Positions 35,924 through 45,656 are shown, counted from the stretch's first letter. The stretch is DNA of 64,000 nt from an uncultured Holophagaceae bacterium (GCA_903913215.1 CAIWKE010000030.1:1-64000), one strand, 5' to 3'. Made by a program: numbers and translations. The notes: a model not told the origin generated them from the letters alone.

Positions 35924-36807
35924 GGGGTCGCCCCGACTGCCCCCGCTGCCAGGGTCAGGGCCTGGTCTTCGATCTCGATCCCCTCAAGCCGGTCCTCGTG
36001 TGCGGCTGCACCGCCGACGTGGCGCCGGATGCCGAGACCCTGGGCCTGCCCTCCCGCTACCGCGAGGCTGACTTCGCCCGGTTCTGGAAGTGGTGGAACA
36101 ACGTCCAGGCCAGCCAGGCCCGCACCCTGCTCGACCGTGTGGCGGACCTGGAGGATCTCCTGGCGCGCCCGGCGGATGAGGTGGGCGAGCTGGAAGGCCG
36201 GGACGAGCTCACGAAGCTGCTGGCAGCCCTGCGCAAGCGGCCCGAGCATGGCATCCGGCCCGCAGGCGCCGAGGGCCTCGCCCAGTGGGCCAGCAACGGC
36301 AAGCACCGCTTCCGCCACGGCTGGGAGCTTTGGTGGATCCACGGCCCCGCCCAGAGCGGGCGGAGCACGCTGGCCGCTGCGGCGCTGCGGGCCTGGACCG
36401 AGCGCACAGGGCGCAGCGGGCGCTTCGTGTCTGTGCGCACCCTCAGCCAAGCGGTGAAGGACACTTACTACGACGTGCGGAGCTTCCAGAATCAGGGCTT
36501 CCAGAGTGTTCGTGACCTCATTGAGCCCCTGCAGACGCCGCCCCTCCTGGTGCTGGATGACTGGGACCGTATGGACACGGACGTACGCGTGGCTGCCGCT
36601 CTGGCCCAGCTTCTGGACCATCGCTACAGCGAGGAGCTGCCCACGATTCTCACGGCGGCCTGCCCGCCCGAGGCAATGGAGCGCCGCGAAAACCATCCCC
36701 TGGCGCGCCTCGAGGACGGCAGCCTCCTGGAGCGGCTGCGCGGTGCCGAGCGCGTGGAGATGGTGCCAGCCCTCAAGCCATGGATCGACCGGATGGAGCG
36801 AGGCTGA
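35920..36807 (+). CDS. DnaC/IstB-like ATPase with substituted Walker A lysine
   Basis: 295 residues. The N terminus has two Cys pairs (CPRCQGQG and VCGC) that may bind zinc. The AAA-type core has a P-loop-like GPAQSGRST in which the invariant Lys is Arg (codon CGG), a Walker B LLVLDDWD, and a DnaC-like sensor region DHRYSEELPTILTA. Resembles helicase-loader ATPases, but nucleotide hydrolysis is uncertain. It overlaps the sigma gene at ATGA and precedes the MMPL gene by two bases. Confidence 0.7.
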   Translation: MRGRPDCPRCQGQGLVFDLDPLKPVLVCGCTADVAPDAETLGLPSRYREADFARFWKWWNNVQASQARTLLDRVADLEDLLARPADEVGELEGRDELTKLLAALRKRPEHGIRPAGAEGLAQWASNGKHRFRHGWELWWIHGPAQSGRSTLAAAALRAWTERTGRSGRFVSVRTLSQAVKDTYYDVRSFQNQGFQSVRDLIEPLQTPPLLVLDDWDRMDTDVRVAAALAQLLDHRYSEELPTILTAACPPEAMERRENHPLARLEDGSLLERLRGAERVEMVPALKPWIDRMERG

Positions 36808-36809
36808 GT

Positions 36810-39359
36810 GTGAAGGCGCTGCTCCGTAGGCTGCTGCGCCTGCAACTTTCCGGTTCCCGCGGCCTCTGGGCCCTGCTGGTGGCGGTGACCCTGTTGCTGG
36901 GCTGGGGCACCCTGCGGGTGGAACGGGCCCTGGACCTGATGAGCCTGCTGCCCTCGGAGCATCCGGCGGTGCGGGCCAACCTGGAGGCGGGCGTGGGCCA
37001 GCAGGAGCTGGTCTGGCTGGTGGCCGAGGGTACCGAGGCCGATCTGGAGGCCCGTCGCGTCTGGGCCGAAGGTCTGGTGGACCGCCTGCTCACGGAGGGC
37101 AACCTGCCTCTGAATGGGCTGGCCGCCGAAGGCCGGCTTTCCGATCCCGTCCCCGTGCCGGGCCCTGGCGGCCTCAGCCCCTGGCCGGCCCTGTTGGCTG
37201 TGGGGGCCATCGGTGAAGGTGATGCTGCCGTGAGCCGCCTCACCACCGAAACACTCTATTCGCTGGCCCCGGCCTGGCTGGGCGATCGCCTGGGGCCCCT
37301 GCGCGATCCTGTCCAATTGCAGAAACGCCTGCAGGCCACCGCCAAGGCCCTGGCCTCCCCCGAGCCCCTGGCGGCTGCCCTGGCCAGGCTGGACCCCCTG
37401 GGTCTCCGTGACCTGGCCCCCCAGACCGGCGAGGGCATGGCCAAGGCCACCGCCCTGGGCAAGGCCTTCTCCCTGCGGGTGCGCACGGGCTACTTCGAGA
37501 CCAAGGATGGCCGCCTGGTGCTGCTGCCCCTGGTGGCGGGTTTCCCCGCCACGGACGCCAAGGCCACTACCCGCGCCATGGCCTGGCTGGGCCGTGGCGC
37601 CCAGGGCCCACTTCCTGTGTCTGCCAGCCTGCGAGAGGCGGAAGCCGCCCTGGCTCCCCGGGAGGACCGCACCTTCCCTATTCAAATTACCGGCGCCCAC
37701 GCCATCACCGCCTGGGAATCCCACCGCCTCACGGTGGAGGTCCTGCTCAGTCTGGGCCTCAGCTTCGTCCTCATCGGCCTCGTCTATTGGCTTGGTTTCC
37801 GCACCCTCTCGGGGTACGGCTTCGTCATGGTGCCCCTCCTCATCGGCATGTTCTGGGCCCTGGGCCTGACGGGCTGGGTGCTGGGCCGGGTGAACCTCAT
37901 GGCGGCAGGCTTCGGGGCCGTGCTGCTGGGCGTGGGCGACGATGTGGGCATCCTGCTCTTCAGCCGCTACCGCGACGAGCGCCGAGCGGGCCGCACCAAG
38001 GGCCGTGCCCTCCACGCGGCCCTTTTGGGCACCGGGCCCGGCGTCGTGGCGGGGGCTGTGTCCACGGCCGCCGCCTTTCTGGCCCTGGCCTTCGCCCCCT
38101 TCCCGGGCATGCGCGACCTGGGCCTCACCACGGGCCTGGGCCTGCTGGCCTGCCTGGTGGCCACTTTCCTGGTGCTGCCGCTGCTGCTGCTCGGCTTCGA
38201 CCAGGGCCGGGGCGCCTTCGCGCCGGGCCCCGCCCAGCCTTTGGGCCAGCGCCGCACTTGGACCCCCTGGCTGGCCTTGGGCCTCCTGGGGCTGGCCCTC
38301 CTCGGCGCCCCCCGGGCCCGCTGGGAGGAAGACCTGCGGCGCTTCCGGGCCCAGGGCAACCCGGCCCTCTCCCTCCAAGAGCGCCTCACCAAGACCCTGG
38401 GGGCAAGCCTCCAGCCCCTGGCCATTCAGATCCCCCTGGAGGACCCGGACCGCCTGCCGGCCCGCTGGAACAAGCTGAGTCCCATCCTCCGGGAGGCTGG
38501 CCTCCCCGTGCCCGATTGGCAGAGCCTGGACCCGGAGCTGCGCCATCTGCTGGGCTCCGAGACTTGGCGCCACCAGGTGCTGGAGGCCGCAGCCAAGGCG
38601 GGCCTGGACCCGGCCGGGCTGGAGGGGCCCCTCAGTGCCCTGGCCGCTGCCGTGTCGGATCCCAGCCAGCCCGTTGCCGCCCTGCAGGCCCTGCTGCCCC
38701 GGGCCACGCCCCAGGAGGAACGCCACCCCTGGAATCTCTGGGACGGCTTCCGGCGCAACCGAAGCCTGCCGCCCCTGGACCCGGCCCTCACGGTGCCCAT
38801 CCGCCTGGATGAGGCGGCCCTGCTGCGCCTCACGCCTCAGGTGGAGGCCGCAGGTGGGCGCTTCGTGGGTACCCAGCCCCTCTTCCGCGTGGTGAAGGGC
38901 ATCGCCAAAGAGGCGGTGCAGCAGGCGGTACTGCTGGCCCTGGCGGGCGTCTTCCTGGTCATCGCCTTCTTCGGCCGCAGCCTGCGCTTCGCCGCCTTCT
39001 CGCTCATCCCGCTCCTGGCCAGCCAGGCCGGTGCCCTGGGCGCCCTGGGCTGGGGCGGCGAACCCCTGACATTCCTGTCTCTCATCGCCCTGCCCATCGC
39101 CCTGGGTGTGAGCGTGGACACGGCCTTCAACCTGCTGCACCGGGCCCGGGCCGAGGCGGACGCCCCCCGCCGCGTGGCCCGCGTGAATGCCGTCTGCGCC
39201 GGCACCACCCTCGCGGGCTTCGGCGGCATGGTCTTCAGCGGATACCGCGGCCTCCGGGGGCTGGGTCTCGCCTGCCTGGGCGGTGTGGCTCTCGCGCTTC
39301 TGCTCACCCAGTGGTTGCTGCCTGTGCTGCTGGAAAAATGGCCTCTGGAGAAGAAGTGA
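36810..39359 (+). CDS. MMPL/RND-family transporter
   Basis: About 849 residues. One membrane helix (about 19-35), a large periplasmic loop, five helices with GVGDDVGILLFSRYRDE (conserved Asp of the proton relay), a second loop and a final helix bundle with LGVSVDTAFNLLHRARAE. The two-half layout resembles HpnN and other lipid/hopanoid exporters. A GTG at 36810 follows a GAGG motif; ATG 36780 is possible but lacks a site. Its end overlaps the methyltransferase start at GTGA. Confidence 0.85.
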   Translation: MKALLRRLLRLQLSGSRGLWALLVAVTLLLGWGTLRVERALDLMSLLPSEHPAVRANLEAGVGQQELVWLVAEGTEADLEARRVWAEGLVDRLLTEGNLPLNGLAAEGRLSDPVPVPGPGGLSPWPALLAVGAIGEGDAAVSRLTTETLYSLAPAWLGDRLGPLRDPVQLQKRLQATAKALASPEPLAAALARLDPLGLRDLAPQTGEGMAKATALGKAFSLRVRTGYFETKDGRLVLLPLVAGFPATDAKATTRAMAWLGRGAQGPLPVSASLREAEAALAPREDRTFPIQITGAHAITAWESHRLTVEVLLSLGLSFVLIGLVYWLGFRTLSGYGFVMVPLLIGMFWALGLTGWVLGRVNLMAAGFGAVLLGVGDDVGILLFSRYRDERRAGRTKGRALHAALLGTGPGVVAGAVSTAAAFLALAFAPFPGMRDLGLTTGLGLLACLVATFLVLPLLLLGFDQGRGAFAPGPAQPLGQRRTWTPWLALGLLGLALLGAPRARWEEDLRRFRAQGNPALSLQERLTKTLGASLQPLAIQIPLEDPDRLPARWNKLSPILREAGLPVPDWQSLDPELRHLLGSETWRHQVLEAAAKAGLDPAGLEGPLSALAAAVSDPSQPVAALQALLPRATPQEERHPWNLWDGFRRNRSLPPLDPALTVPIRLDEAALLRLTPQVEAAGGRFVGTQPLFRVVKGIAKEAVQQAVLLALAGVFLVIAFFGRSLRFAAFSLIPLLASQAGALGALGWGGEPLTFLSLIALPIALGVSVDTAFNLLHRARAEADAPRRVARVNAVCAGTTLAGFGGMVFSGYRGLRGLGLACLGGVALALLLTQWLLPVLLEKWPLEKK

Positions 39360-40420
39360 ACCCGCTGACCGACCTGCTCCAGTCCCGCCTCACCCAAGGC
39401 CCCGTGCCTGCCGCAGAGGTCATGGCCCTGGGCCTCTACCACCCGGAGCAGGGCTACTACCGCCGCCTTGAAGGCCCCTGGGGCTTCGACGGCAAGGACT
39501 ACTACACGGCCCTGGACCTGGGGCCCCTCCTGGGCCAAACCCTGGCCCTGCGCCTGGAGGCCGCCTGGGAGTGCCTGGGCCGGCCCGCCCGCTTCACGGC
39601 GCTGGAGCCGGGCGCTGGGCGCGGCTGGCTGGGGCGGGACTTGCTCAAGGCCGTGACGGGCCCCTTCGCCGAGGCCCTGGTCTACGTCCATCGCGACGAT
39701 AATCCTGCGGCGAAGCAGGCGGCTGAAATCGCCCTGGCGCCTTTTCTCTCGCAAAATCGCGCGCGATTTTGCGAGCAGGGCGACCCCTTGGAACCCTTTA
39801 CTGGATGCGTGTTCAGCAATGAGTTGTTCGATGCGCTGCCCGCCCAGCCCTGGCGCTGGGATGGCGAGAATTGGACCCGCGAGATGCTCACGGCCAGCGG
39901 CCCCGACTGGCAGGTGGCGGACCCGGGCGAGGCCGGGGTCTGGTTCGTGTCCCAATCGGATGGTCTGGAAAACCGCGACGGCAGCGTCTGGTGCGAAGCC
40001 TTGCCGGGTCTGGTCCACGAATTGGCGGCGCCTCTGGAGGCGGGGCTCTTCCTGGCGGTGGATTACGGCGAGGCTGCGGACCGGCTCCTGGCCAAGGGCG
40101 CGGACCTGCGTCGCTTCAAGGCCCACAGCGTGGATGGTCTCTGGCACGAGGACCTGGGCGAGGCGGACCTCACGGCCGATGTGGACTTCACTCGCCTGGC
40201 CCACCTGCTGGAAGGCGAGGGCCTCACAGGTCTTGCCCACCAGGAGTTGAGCCGGTGGGTCCGCACCCACGCCCCGCTGGATCAGTGGGGTGCCCAGTGG
40301 ATGAGCCTGCCTGACCCCGAGCGCCGCGCCCGCACCGAGAACCTGCTCCAGCTCACCCTCCCCAACATGATGGGCAGCCGCTTTCGCGTGCTCGAGGGGT
40401 GGAAGGAGCGGGGCGGATGA
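39356..40420 (+). CDS. SAM-dependent methyltransferase, MidA/NDUFAF7 family
   Basis: About 354 residues. Opens with the family helix VMALGLYHPEQGYY and DYYTALDLGPLLG, then the SAM loop ALEPGAGRGWLGRDLL and acidic motif SNELFDALP, with VDYGEA further on. The mitochondrial homologue methylates an arginine of a complex I subunit; the bacterial role is unknown. A GTG overlapping the previous TGA, with GGAG before it, is the best start; ATG 39338 is an alternative. A 28-bp palindrome lies within the gene. Confidence 0.88.
   Translation: MNPLTDLLQSRLTQGPVPAAEVMALGLYHPEQGYYRRLEGPWGFDGKDYYTALDLGPLLGQTLALRLEAAWECLGRPARFTALEPGAGRGWLGRDLLKAVTGPFAEALVYVHRDDNPAAKQAAEIALAPFLSQNRARFCEQGDPLEPFTGCVFSNELFDALPAQPWRWDGENWTREMLTASGPDWQVADPGEAGVWFVSQSDGLENRDGSVWCEALPGLVHELAAPLEAGLFLAVDYGEAADRLLAKGADLRRFKAHSVDGLWHEDLGEADLTADVDFTRLAHLLEGEGLTGLAHQELSRWVRTHAPLDQWGAQWMSLPDPERRARTENLLQLTLPNMMGSRFRVLEGWKERGG
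39748..39775. repeat. 28-bp perfect palindrome inside the MidA-like gene
   Basis: Every base pairs: the 14-base arm CTCGCAAAATCGCG meets its exact complement with no loop. It is in frame and encodes SQNRARFCE. Such a palindrome within coding sequence is unusual and may be a mobile palindromic element or a protein-binding site. Confidence 0.8.
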
Positions 40421-41163
40421 TCGCCTGTTCCGGGCTTACGCGCCGCTTTGGCGAGAAGGTCGTGGTGGGCGCCATCAGTTTCGAGGTGGCGCCAGGAAGT
40501 GTCTGTGCCCTGCTGGGGCCCAACGGGGCTGGGAAATCCACCACCCTGAAGCTGCTGACAGGGGCCCTTCGGCCCAGTTCCGGCAGCGTGACAGTGGCCG
40601 GTCTGGACGTGGCCCAGGGCCAGAACACGTCTGCCCTCAAGCGCTGCATGGGGGTCCTCCCTGAGGGCCTGGGACTCTTCGACCAGTTGAGTGTCGAGGA
40701 ACACTTGAACCTGTCAGGTGCCATGTATGGGCTTGCGAAACACGAAATCCGTCAGCGCACGGATCAACTGCTCGCGCTGCTGTCGCTGGAGGAGGGCCGC
40801 CACGCCCTCAGCAGTCAGTGCTCCCAGGGCATGCGCAAGAAGACAGCCCTGGCCATGGCCCTGCTCCACAACCCCGAGGTGCTCTTCCTGGACGAGCCCT
40901 TCGAGGGGCTCGATCCCTATAGCGCCGAGTCTGTGGGTGACCTGTTGGGGAGCCTGGCCGAGCGTGGCAAGACCATTCTGTTCACCTCCCACAGCCTTGG
41001 TCACGTGGAACGGGTGGCCAGCCATTGCCTGCTCCTGCAGCATGGAGCACTGGTGCTGGATGCGCCCATGGAGAGCCTGCCCAGCGATCTCCGCAGCCTG
41101 TACTTCGAGCTGGCCGAGACTTCCCAATCCCCGGAACTTCCGTGGCTCGGATCGCGGCCTTAG
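40417..41163 (+). CDS. ABC transporter ATP-binding protein
   Basis: 248 residues. Walker A GPNGAGKST (34-42), Q-loop region, signature SQGMRKK (an SQGM variant common in drug/efflux ABC ATPases), Walker B VLFLDEPFEGLDP and H-loop SHSLGH. ATG at 40417 overlaps the upstream TGA. The following permease overlaps by 22 bases, so the pair forms a two-gene exporter. Substrate unknown. Confidence 0.92.
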   Translation: MIACSGLTRRFGEKVVVGAISFEVAPGSVCALLGPNGAGKSTTLKLLTGALRPSSGSVTVAGLDVAQGQNTSALKRCMGVLPEGLGLFDQLSVEEHLNLSGAMYGLAKHEIRQRTDQLLALLSLEEGRHALSSQCSQGMRKKTALAMALLHNPEVLFLDEPFEGLDPYSAESVGDLLGSLAERGKTILFTSHSLGHVERVASHCLLLQHGALVLDAPMESLPSDLRSLYFELAETSQSPELPWLGSRP

Positions 41164-42176
41164 TTGGTCCTCTGGCCTCGGTGCTGCGGCGGACGTCGCA
41201 CAGCAGCCTGCTGGGTGGAAATCATTTCATTGCCTTCAGCTGCTTGATCCTCGCCGTGAATCCTCGCGGCGCGGCCTTCTTGCTGCTGGTGCTGGGGGCT
41301 GTGCTCGTCCTGCCCCTCAGCGCAGATCCGCTCCGCCTCGTTCCACCGGAGCGGCTGAGACTCTGGCCCCTTAGCCGTGCGGAACGGCTTTGGATCAGGG
41401 CCTACAGCCTGGTCTTCAGCCCTGTACCCTGGGTGGCCCTGGCCCTGCCGCTCTGGGCAGGCAGAAAGTATCTGGTGTTGTCTTGTGGGCTCATTGTCTT
41501 GGCCCTGGCCTCCAACGGCGCCTACCTCCTCTGGTCCCGCTGGGCGGAGCGGCAGCCGCAGGGCCATGTCCGGCGCTGGTTCCCCTTGCCAAACGGTCGT
41601 TTTGGTTCACTTCTGGGGAAGAATCTTCGGGAGCAGTTGCGTGTGCTGGACCCCTACGTGGGGCTCCTGCTCTGCCTGGCGGGTTCGGTCCAGCGGTGGC
41701 TTCATCCGCCCATGCCCACTGCCACTCGCCAGGGCCTGGCCCTGCTGGTGGCACTCAGCTTCAGCAGCCTGGCCCAGCGGCTCTTCGCGCTGGAGGGGCG
41801 GGGCGGCTTCCTGCGCTACGCCCTCTGGCCCCTGAAGGGCTGGCAGATCCTGCTGGCGAAGGATCTGGCCTTCCTGCTGCTCCTCCTCCTGCTGGTGCTG
41901 CCGCTCGCGCCCCTTTCAGGGCTGGCTGCGGGCCTCACCCTGCTGGCCATCGGCCACGGCCCCAGCGTGCTCGACCCACAGCCCCAGGCGCCCTGGCGCT
42001 TCACCGTGGGCGTAAGGGGCTGGTGGGGTCCCGTGCAGGTGCTGGCCATGTTTCTTGTGGGCTCCGCCGCCGGGAGGCAACCGTTGATCTTCCTGCCTTT
42101 GGCAGGTGGGGTGTGGCTGCTATCGCTGGTCTGCTTTGGCTCCCGCCTGGAGAAGCGGCTGGCCGTCGCCCGCTAA
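41142..42176 (+). CDS. ABC transporter permease (probable)
   Basis: 344 residues from a GTG within the end of the ATPase gene. Seven or eight hydrophobic helices (LILAVNPRGAAFLLLVLGAV, FLLLLLLLVLPLAPLSGLA and others) separated by basic loops. No recognised enzyme motif; the context and hydrophobicity make it the membrane partner of the preceding ATPase. Last gene of the overlapping chain. Confidence 0.75.
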   Translation: MARIAALVGPLASVLRRTSHSSLLGGNHFIAFSCLILAVNPRGAAFLLLVLGAVLVLPLSADPLRLVPPERLRLWPLSRAERLWIRAYSLVFSPVPWVALALPLWAGRKYLVLSCGLIVLALASNGAYLLWSRWAERQPQGHVRRWFPLPNGRFGSLLGKNLREQLRVLDPYVGLLLCLAGSVQRWLHPPMPTATRQGLALLVALSFSSLAQRLFALEGRGGFLRYALWPLKGWQILLAKDLAFLLLLLLLVLPLAPLSGLAAGLTLLAIGHGPSVLDPQPQAPWRFTVGVRGWWGPVQVLAMFLVGSAAGRQPLIFLPLAGGVWLLSLVCFGSRLEKRLAVAR

Positions 42177-42353
42177 GCATGGGCCAGCGCATCACCACCC
42201 GGATCGATCCCCATGGGATTGGCCAGAAATTAAAATATGTACTCGACAGGTGGGCAATGAAATAGATATATATCATCAGACAACGACTGGGATAAAAAAT
42301 ATCAAAATTAAGGATTTTCGAAATTTGTTACGAAGAGCCCTTAGAGGACAGCT

Positions 42354-43493
42354 ATGGACAGCCAGCCCGTTATGTTCCGCAGGGCAGACCACGGGGCCAA
42401 GATTCTTGTGGTGGATGACGACGCTTTGTTGCGCCGGAGCCTCAGGGCCATGCTGGAACGGGGGCATTATCAGGTTGAAACCGCAGAGGATGGTCCCCAG
42501 GCGCTGGCCCTGCTTGCCTCCTATTCCCCGGACTTGATCCTCCTGGACATCCAGATGCCCGAGATGGATGGGCTGGAAGTCTGCCAAAGGGTCCGTCAGA
42601 TGCCGCACGGAGATCTGCTGCCCATCATTTTCCTTACGGGAGATGAACGACCGGATATTCATTCCCTGGCCTTTCGGGCCGGGGGTGATGATTTCCTGCG
42701 GAAACCCGTCCTTTCCGGGGAACTGATCGTCAGGATCCGGAGTCTCATGCGGCTCAAGCGGCTCCAGGCGGAAGTCCAGGGGGAAAGGGACAACCTGCTT
42801 GAACTCCAGAAACAGCGGGAACAGCTGTTCCAATTCATCGTCCATGACCTGAAGAATCCGCTCTCGGCGATCCAGGTGGGGCTGGAACTCCTCAGTGAGC
42901 GGGATGACAACACCACAGCACACAAGGTGCAAATACGTCGACTCCGGGATACAGGGAGCCAGATGGGGCGAATGATCCAGAACATTCTCGACATTGGTCA
43001 GGCCGAAGAATTGGGGCTGGAACTCCATAAGACCCGAATCCAGCTGAGCACCTGGCTTCCCGGGCTCCTGCAGGAGATGGAATCCCAGGCCCATTCCAGA
43101 AAGCACAACTTGGCCTGGGCTTGCCCCTCCGGGCTGGAGATCGAGGCTGACCAGGATTTCCTGCGCCGGCTCCTGATGAATCTTGTGGACAACGCCATGA
43201 AGTACTCGCCCTCTGGCAGTCACACCCGGATCGAGGCCCACGCCATGGATGATGGTGTGCGCCTGGAAGTGCGGGACCAGGGGCAAGGTATTCCTGAACA
43301 CATGCGGAAACAGGTCTTCGAGAAATTCATCCGCCACCACAAAGGTGAACACGAGGCCCATTCCGGCTCTGGAATCGGCCTTGCCTTTTGCAAGGTGGTG
43401 GCTGAAGCCCACGAAGGGCGCATCTGGGTGGAGGCCAATGACCCTCGGGGCAGCTTGTTCGTCCTTGAGATTCCGCGGGTATTCCCGGCTTGA
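42354..43493 (+). CDS. Cytoplasmic hybrid receiver-histidine kinase
   Basis: 379 residues. An N-terminal receiver (VVDDD, D65 in LILLDIQMPEMDG, RKPV lysine) is followed by a coiled coil and a kinase: phospho-acceptor His near 164 in FIVHDLKNPLSAI, ATPase motifs NLVDNAMKYSPSG, DQGQGIPE and GSGIGLAFC. No membrane helix. Such proteins act inside phosphorelays. The AT-rich 177-base region upstream holds its promoter, and no partner is adjacent. Confidence 0.92.
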   Translation: MDSQPVMFRRADHGAKILVVDDDALLRRSLRAMLERGHYQVETAEDGPQALALLASYSPDLILLDIQMPEMDGLEVCQRVRQMPHGDLLPIIFLTGDERPDIHSLAFRAGGDDFLRKPVLSGELIVRIRSLMRLKRLQAEVQGERDNLLELQKQREQLFQFIVHDLKNPLSAIQVGLELLSERDDNTTAHKVQIRRLRDTGSQMGRMIQNILDIGQAEELGLELHKTRIQLSTWLPGLLQEMESQAHSRKHNLAWACPSGLEIEADQDFLRRLLMNLVDNAMKYSPSGSHTRIEAHAMDDGVRLEVRDQGQGIPEHMRKQVFEKFIRHHKGEHEAHSGSGIGLAFCKVVAEAHEGRIWVEANDPRGSLFVLEIPRVFPA

Positions 43494-43521
43494 TGCCCTG
43501 GGAGCGGCCGGTGGGTTCAGC

Positions 43522-45420
43522 TCAGTTCGGTGCCCAGGTCAAAACCCCGAGGCTGCTGGGCCGAGCCGCATCATGGAAGAGCGTGTGGGTGGCTTTGCGG
43601 TAGTCCTCGGGCTTGGCCTGGTTGATGTTCAGGAAGACCTGGGGATTGCGGTCCATGAGGGGGAACCAGGTGCTCTGGAGCTGGACCATGACGCGGTGGC
43701 CCTTCTTGAAGGTGTGGAAGATGTCGTTCATGGACCAGGCCACGCGGGTGGGCTGGTCGGGCGTGAAGGGCGCCGGGTTTGAAAGGCTGTCCCGGTACTT
43801 GCCGCGCATCACTTCGCCGCGTACCAGCTGCTGGTAACCCCCCATGGGGTTGGGCGTGCGATCCCATGGGGGGCCGCTTTCCTGGAAACCGGGATTCTTG
43901 AAGTCGTCCGGGTAGACATCCACCAGCTTCACCACCCAGTCTGCATCCGTGCCCGTGGTGGCCACAAAAAGCTCAGGGCGCAGGGGTCCGGCAAGGGTGA
44001 GGTCGTCCTTCAGTGGCTCCGTCTGAAAGACCAGCACGTCCGGACGGCGTCCAGCAAAGCGCTGGTCTGCGGTCATGTACTCCCGGGGCATGCCAAGGGC
44101 CACGGATTCAATGAAGGGCACGGGTTTGGCGGGGTCGGAGGGGAAGCTGTCGGCGCCGCCTTCGGGCTTCGGGGCGGTGAAGCTGAGGCGGCCTTCGGGT
44201 TGCAGGTACAGCTGTGCGGCCCGGGCCTCCCTGGGGGGCCAGGCATCCAGCTGGTGCCAACGGTTGGCGCCGGTCTCGAAGACCGTGGCCTTGGCCAGGC
44301 CCGGGTCGGGGGCGCCCTTCAGGTGCTGGCGGAAGAAGGGCAGCAGAACCTGGGTCTGGAACCACTCGGAGGTGGGGGCGCCGAACTGCACGGGGCCCAG
44401 GTGGTCGCCCTCGCTGCGTTCCCAGCCGCCATGGAACCACGGTCCCATGACCAGGCGACCGCCGGTGCCGGGGCTCTGGCGCTCCAGGGTCTTGAAGACC
44501 TGCAGGGCGCCGTAGAGGTTCTCAGCATCGAACCAGCCGCCCACCGTGAGCACTGCGGGCTGCACAGCCTTCAGTTGGGGCCGAAGGTTCCGGGCCTGCC
44601 AGAAGGCATCGTAGTCCGGGTGATCCAGCATCTCGTTCCAGAAGGCGATGTCCCTGGTGAAGGCGCGGGTGGCGCCCGTGGAGCCCAGGCGCAGGAACCA
44701 GGCGTAGCCGTCCGAGGTGCCGTGCACGAAGGGCTTCGGCCAGGCCTGGCTGGGCGCCGGGCGGGGTTGGCCGAAGCTGACCATGAAGTTGAAGGCGTGG
44801 GGCAGCCAGAGGGCGCCGTTGCGGTGGAAGTCGTCGCCCTGGAACCAGTCCACGATGGGGGCCTGGGGCGAGACGGCCTTGAGGGCGGGATGACCGGACA
44901 GCATGCCCACGGCGGCGTAAAAGGCCGGGTAGCTGATGCCCCACTGGCCCACCTTGCCGTTGTGCTTCTCGGCGTGCTGCAGCAGCCACTCGATGGTGTC
45001 GTAGGTGTCGGTGCTCTCGTCGATGGCCGCATCGCTCAGGTTGCGCTGGGGGCGCATGTTCACGAAGTCGCCCTCGGACATCATCCGGCCCCGCACATCC
45101 TGGAAGACGAAGATGAAGCCTTCCTGCTGGAAGGCGGGCGAGGGCCCCAAGTGCTCAGGAAAGGCCTTCTCGCCGTAGGGCGCCACGCTGTAGGGGGTCC
45201 GCTGCATCAGGATGGGAAAGGTATGGCTGGCGTCCTTCGGGGTGTAGATGGCCGTGAAGAGCTTCACGCCGTCCCGCATGGGGATGGCCACTTCCCGCTT
45301 GGTGTAGGTCTCCTGGGCTGCCGTGGGTGCTGCTGGGGCCGTGGTCGGCACCATGGCGGGGAGGCCCGCCAGCAGCAGGAACAACAGGGCCGGGACACGT
45401 AGCGTGCGAAGTGAGGTCAT
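43522..45420 (-). CDS. CocE/NonD-family (S15-like) serine hydrolase, secreted
   Basis: About 632 residues with a signal peptide (LRTLRVPALLFLLLAGLPAM). The CocE/X-Pro peptidase fold is recognisable from IPMRDGVKLFTAIYTP, VFQDVRGRMMSEG and the nucleophile motif GQWGISYPAFYA (Ser in GISYPA). The C-terminal jelly-roll includes the DWVVKLVDVYPD segment. Members hydrolyse esters, amides or proline peptides; substrate unknown. ATG 45420 has GGAG upstream. Confidence 0.87.
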   Translation of the reverse strand: MTSLRTLRVPALLFLLLAGLPAMVPTTAPAAPTAAQETYTKREVAIPMRDGVKLFTAIYTPKDASHTFPILMQRTPYSVAPYGEKAFPEHLGPSPAFQQEGFIFVFQDVRGRMMSEGDFVNMRPQRNLSDAAIDESTDTYDTIEWLLQHAEKHNGKVGQWGISYPAFYAAVGMLSGHPALKAVSPQAPIVDWFQGDDFHRNGALWLPHAFNFMVSFGQPRPAPSQAWPKPFVHGTSDGYAWFLRLGSTGATRAFTRDIAFWNEMLDHPDYDAFWQARNLRPQLKAVQPAVLTVGGWFDAENLYGALQVFKTLERQSPGTGGRLVMGPWFHGGWERSEGDHLGPVQFGAPTSEWFQTQVLLPFFRQHLKGAPDPGLAKATVFETGANRWHQLDAWPPREARAAQLYLQPEGRLSFTAPKPEGGADSFPSDPAKPVPFIESVALGMPREYMTADQRFAGRRPDVLVFQTEPLKDDLTLAGPLRPELFVATTGTDADWVVKLVDVYPDDFKNPGFQESGPPWDRTPNPMGGYQQLVRGEVMRGKYRDSLSNPAPFTPDQPTRVAWSMNDIFHTFKKGHRVMVQLQSTWFPLMDRNPQVFLNINQAKPEDYRKATHTLFHDAARPSSLGVLTWAPN

Positions 45421-45656
45421 GAACACTCCGGGGTGAGGCATCATCATTGGGGGCCGTTAGATAACAATCGATTCTTTGCAAGGCCATTCCGTTACGGCCC
45501 CTAATGTCGCCCACGCCCCAAAATGAAATGGTAATTTAAACGGCGACTGAGCGGCATCCAGGTTTGGACGACCCAAGCTCGGGTGCGCATTCCCCTCGAC
45601 GGTTCCCTCCGGTTTTGCTGAACTGAAAGATGCGCCTGCCGCGCCCAGGAAGCCCC

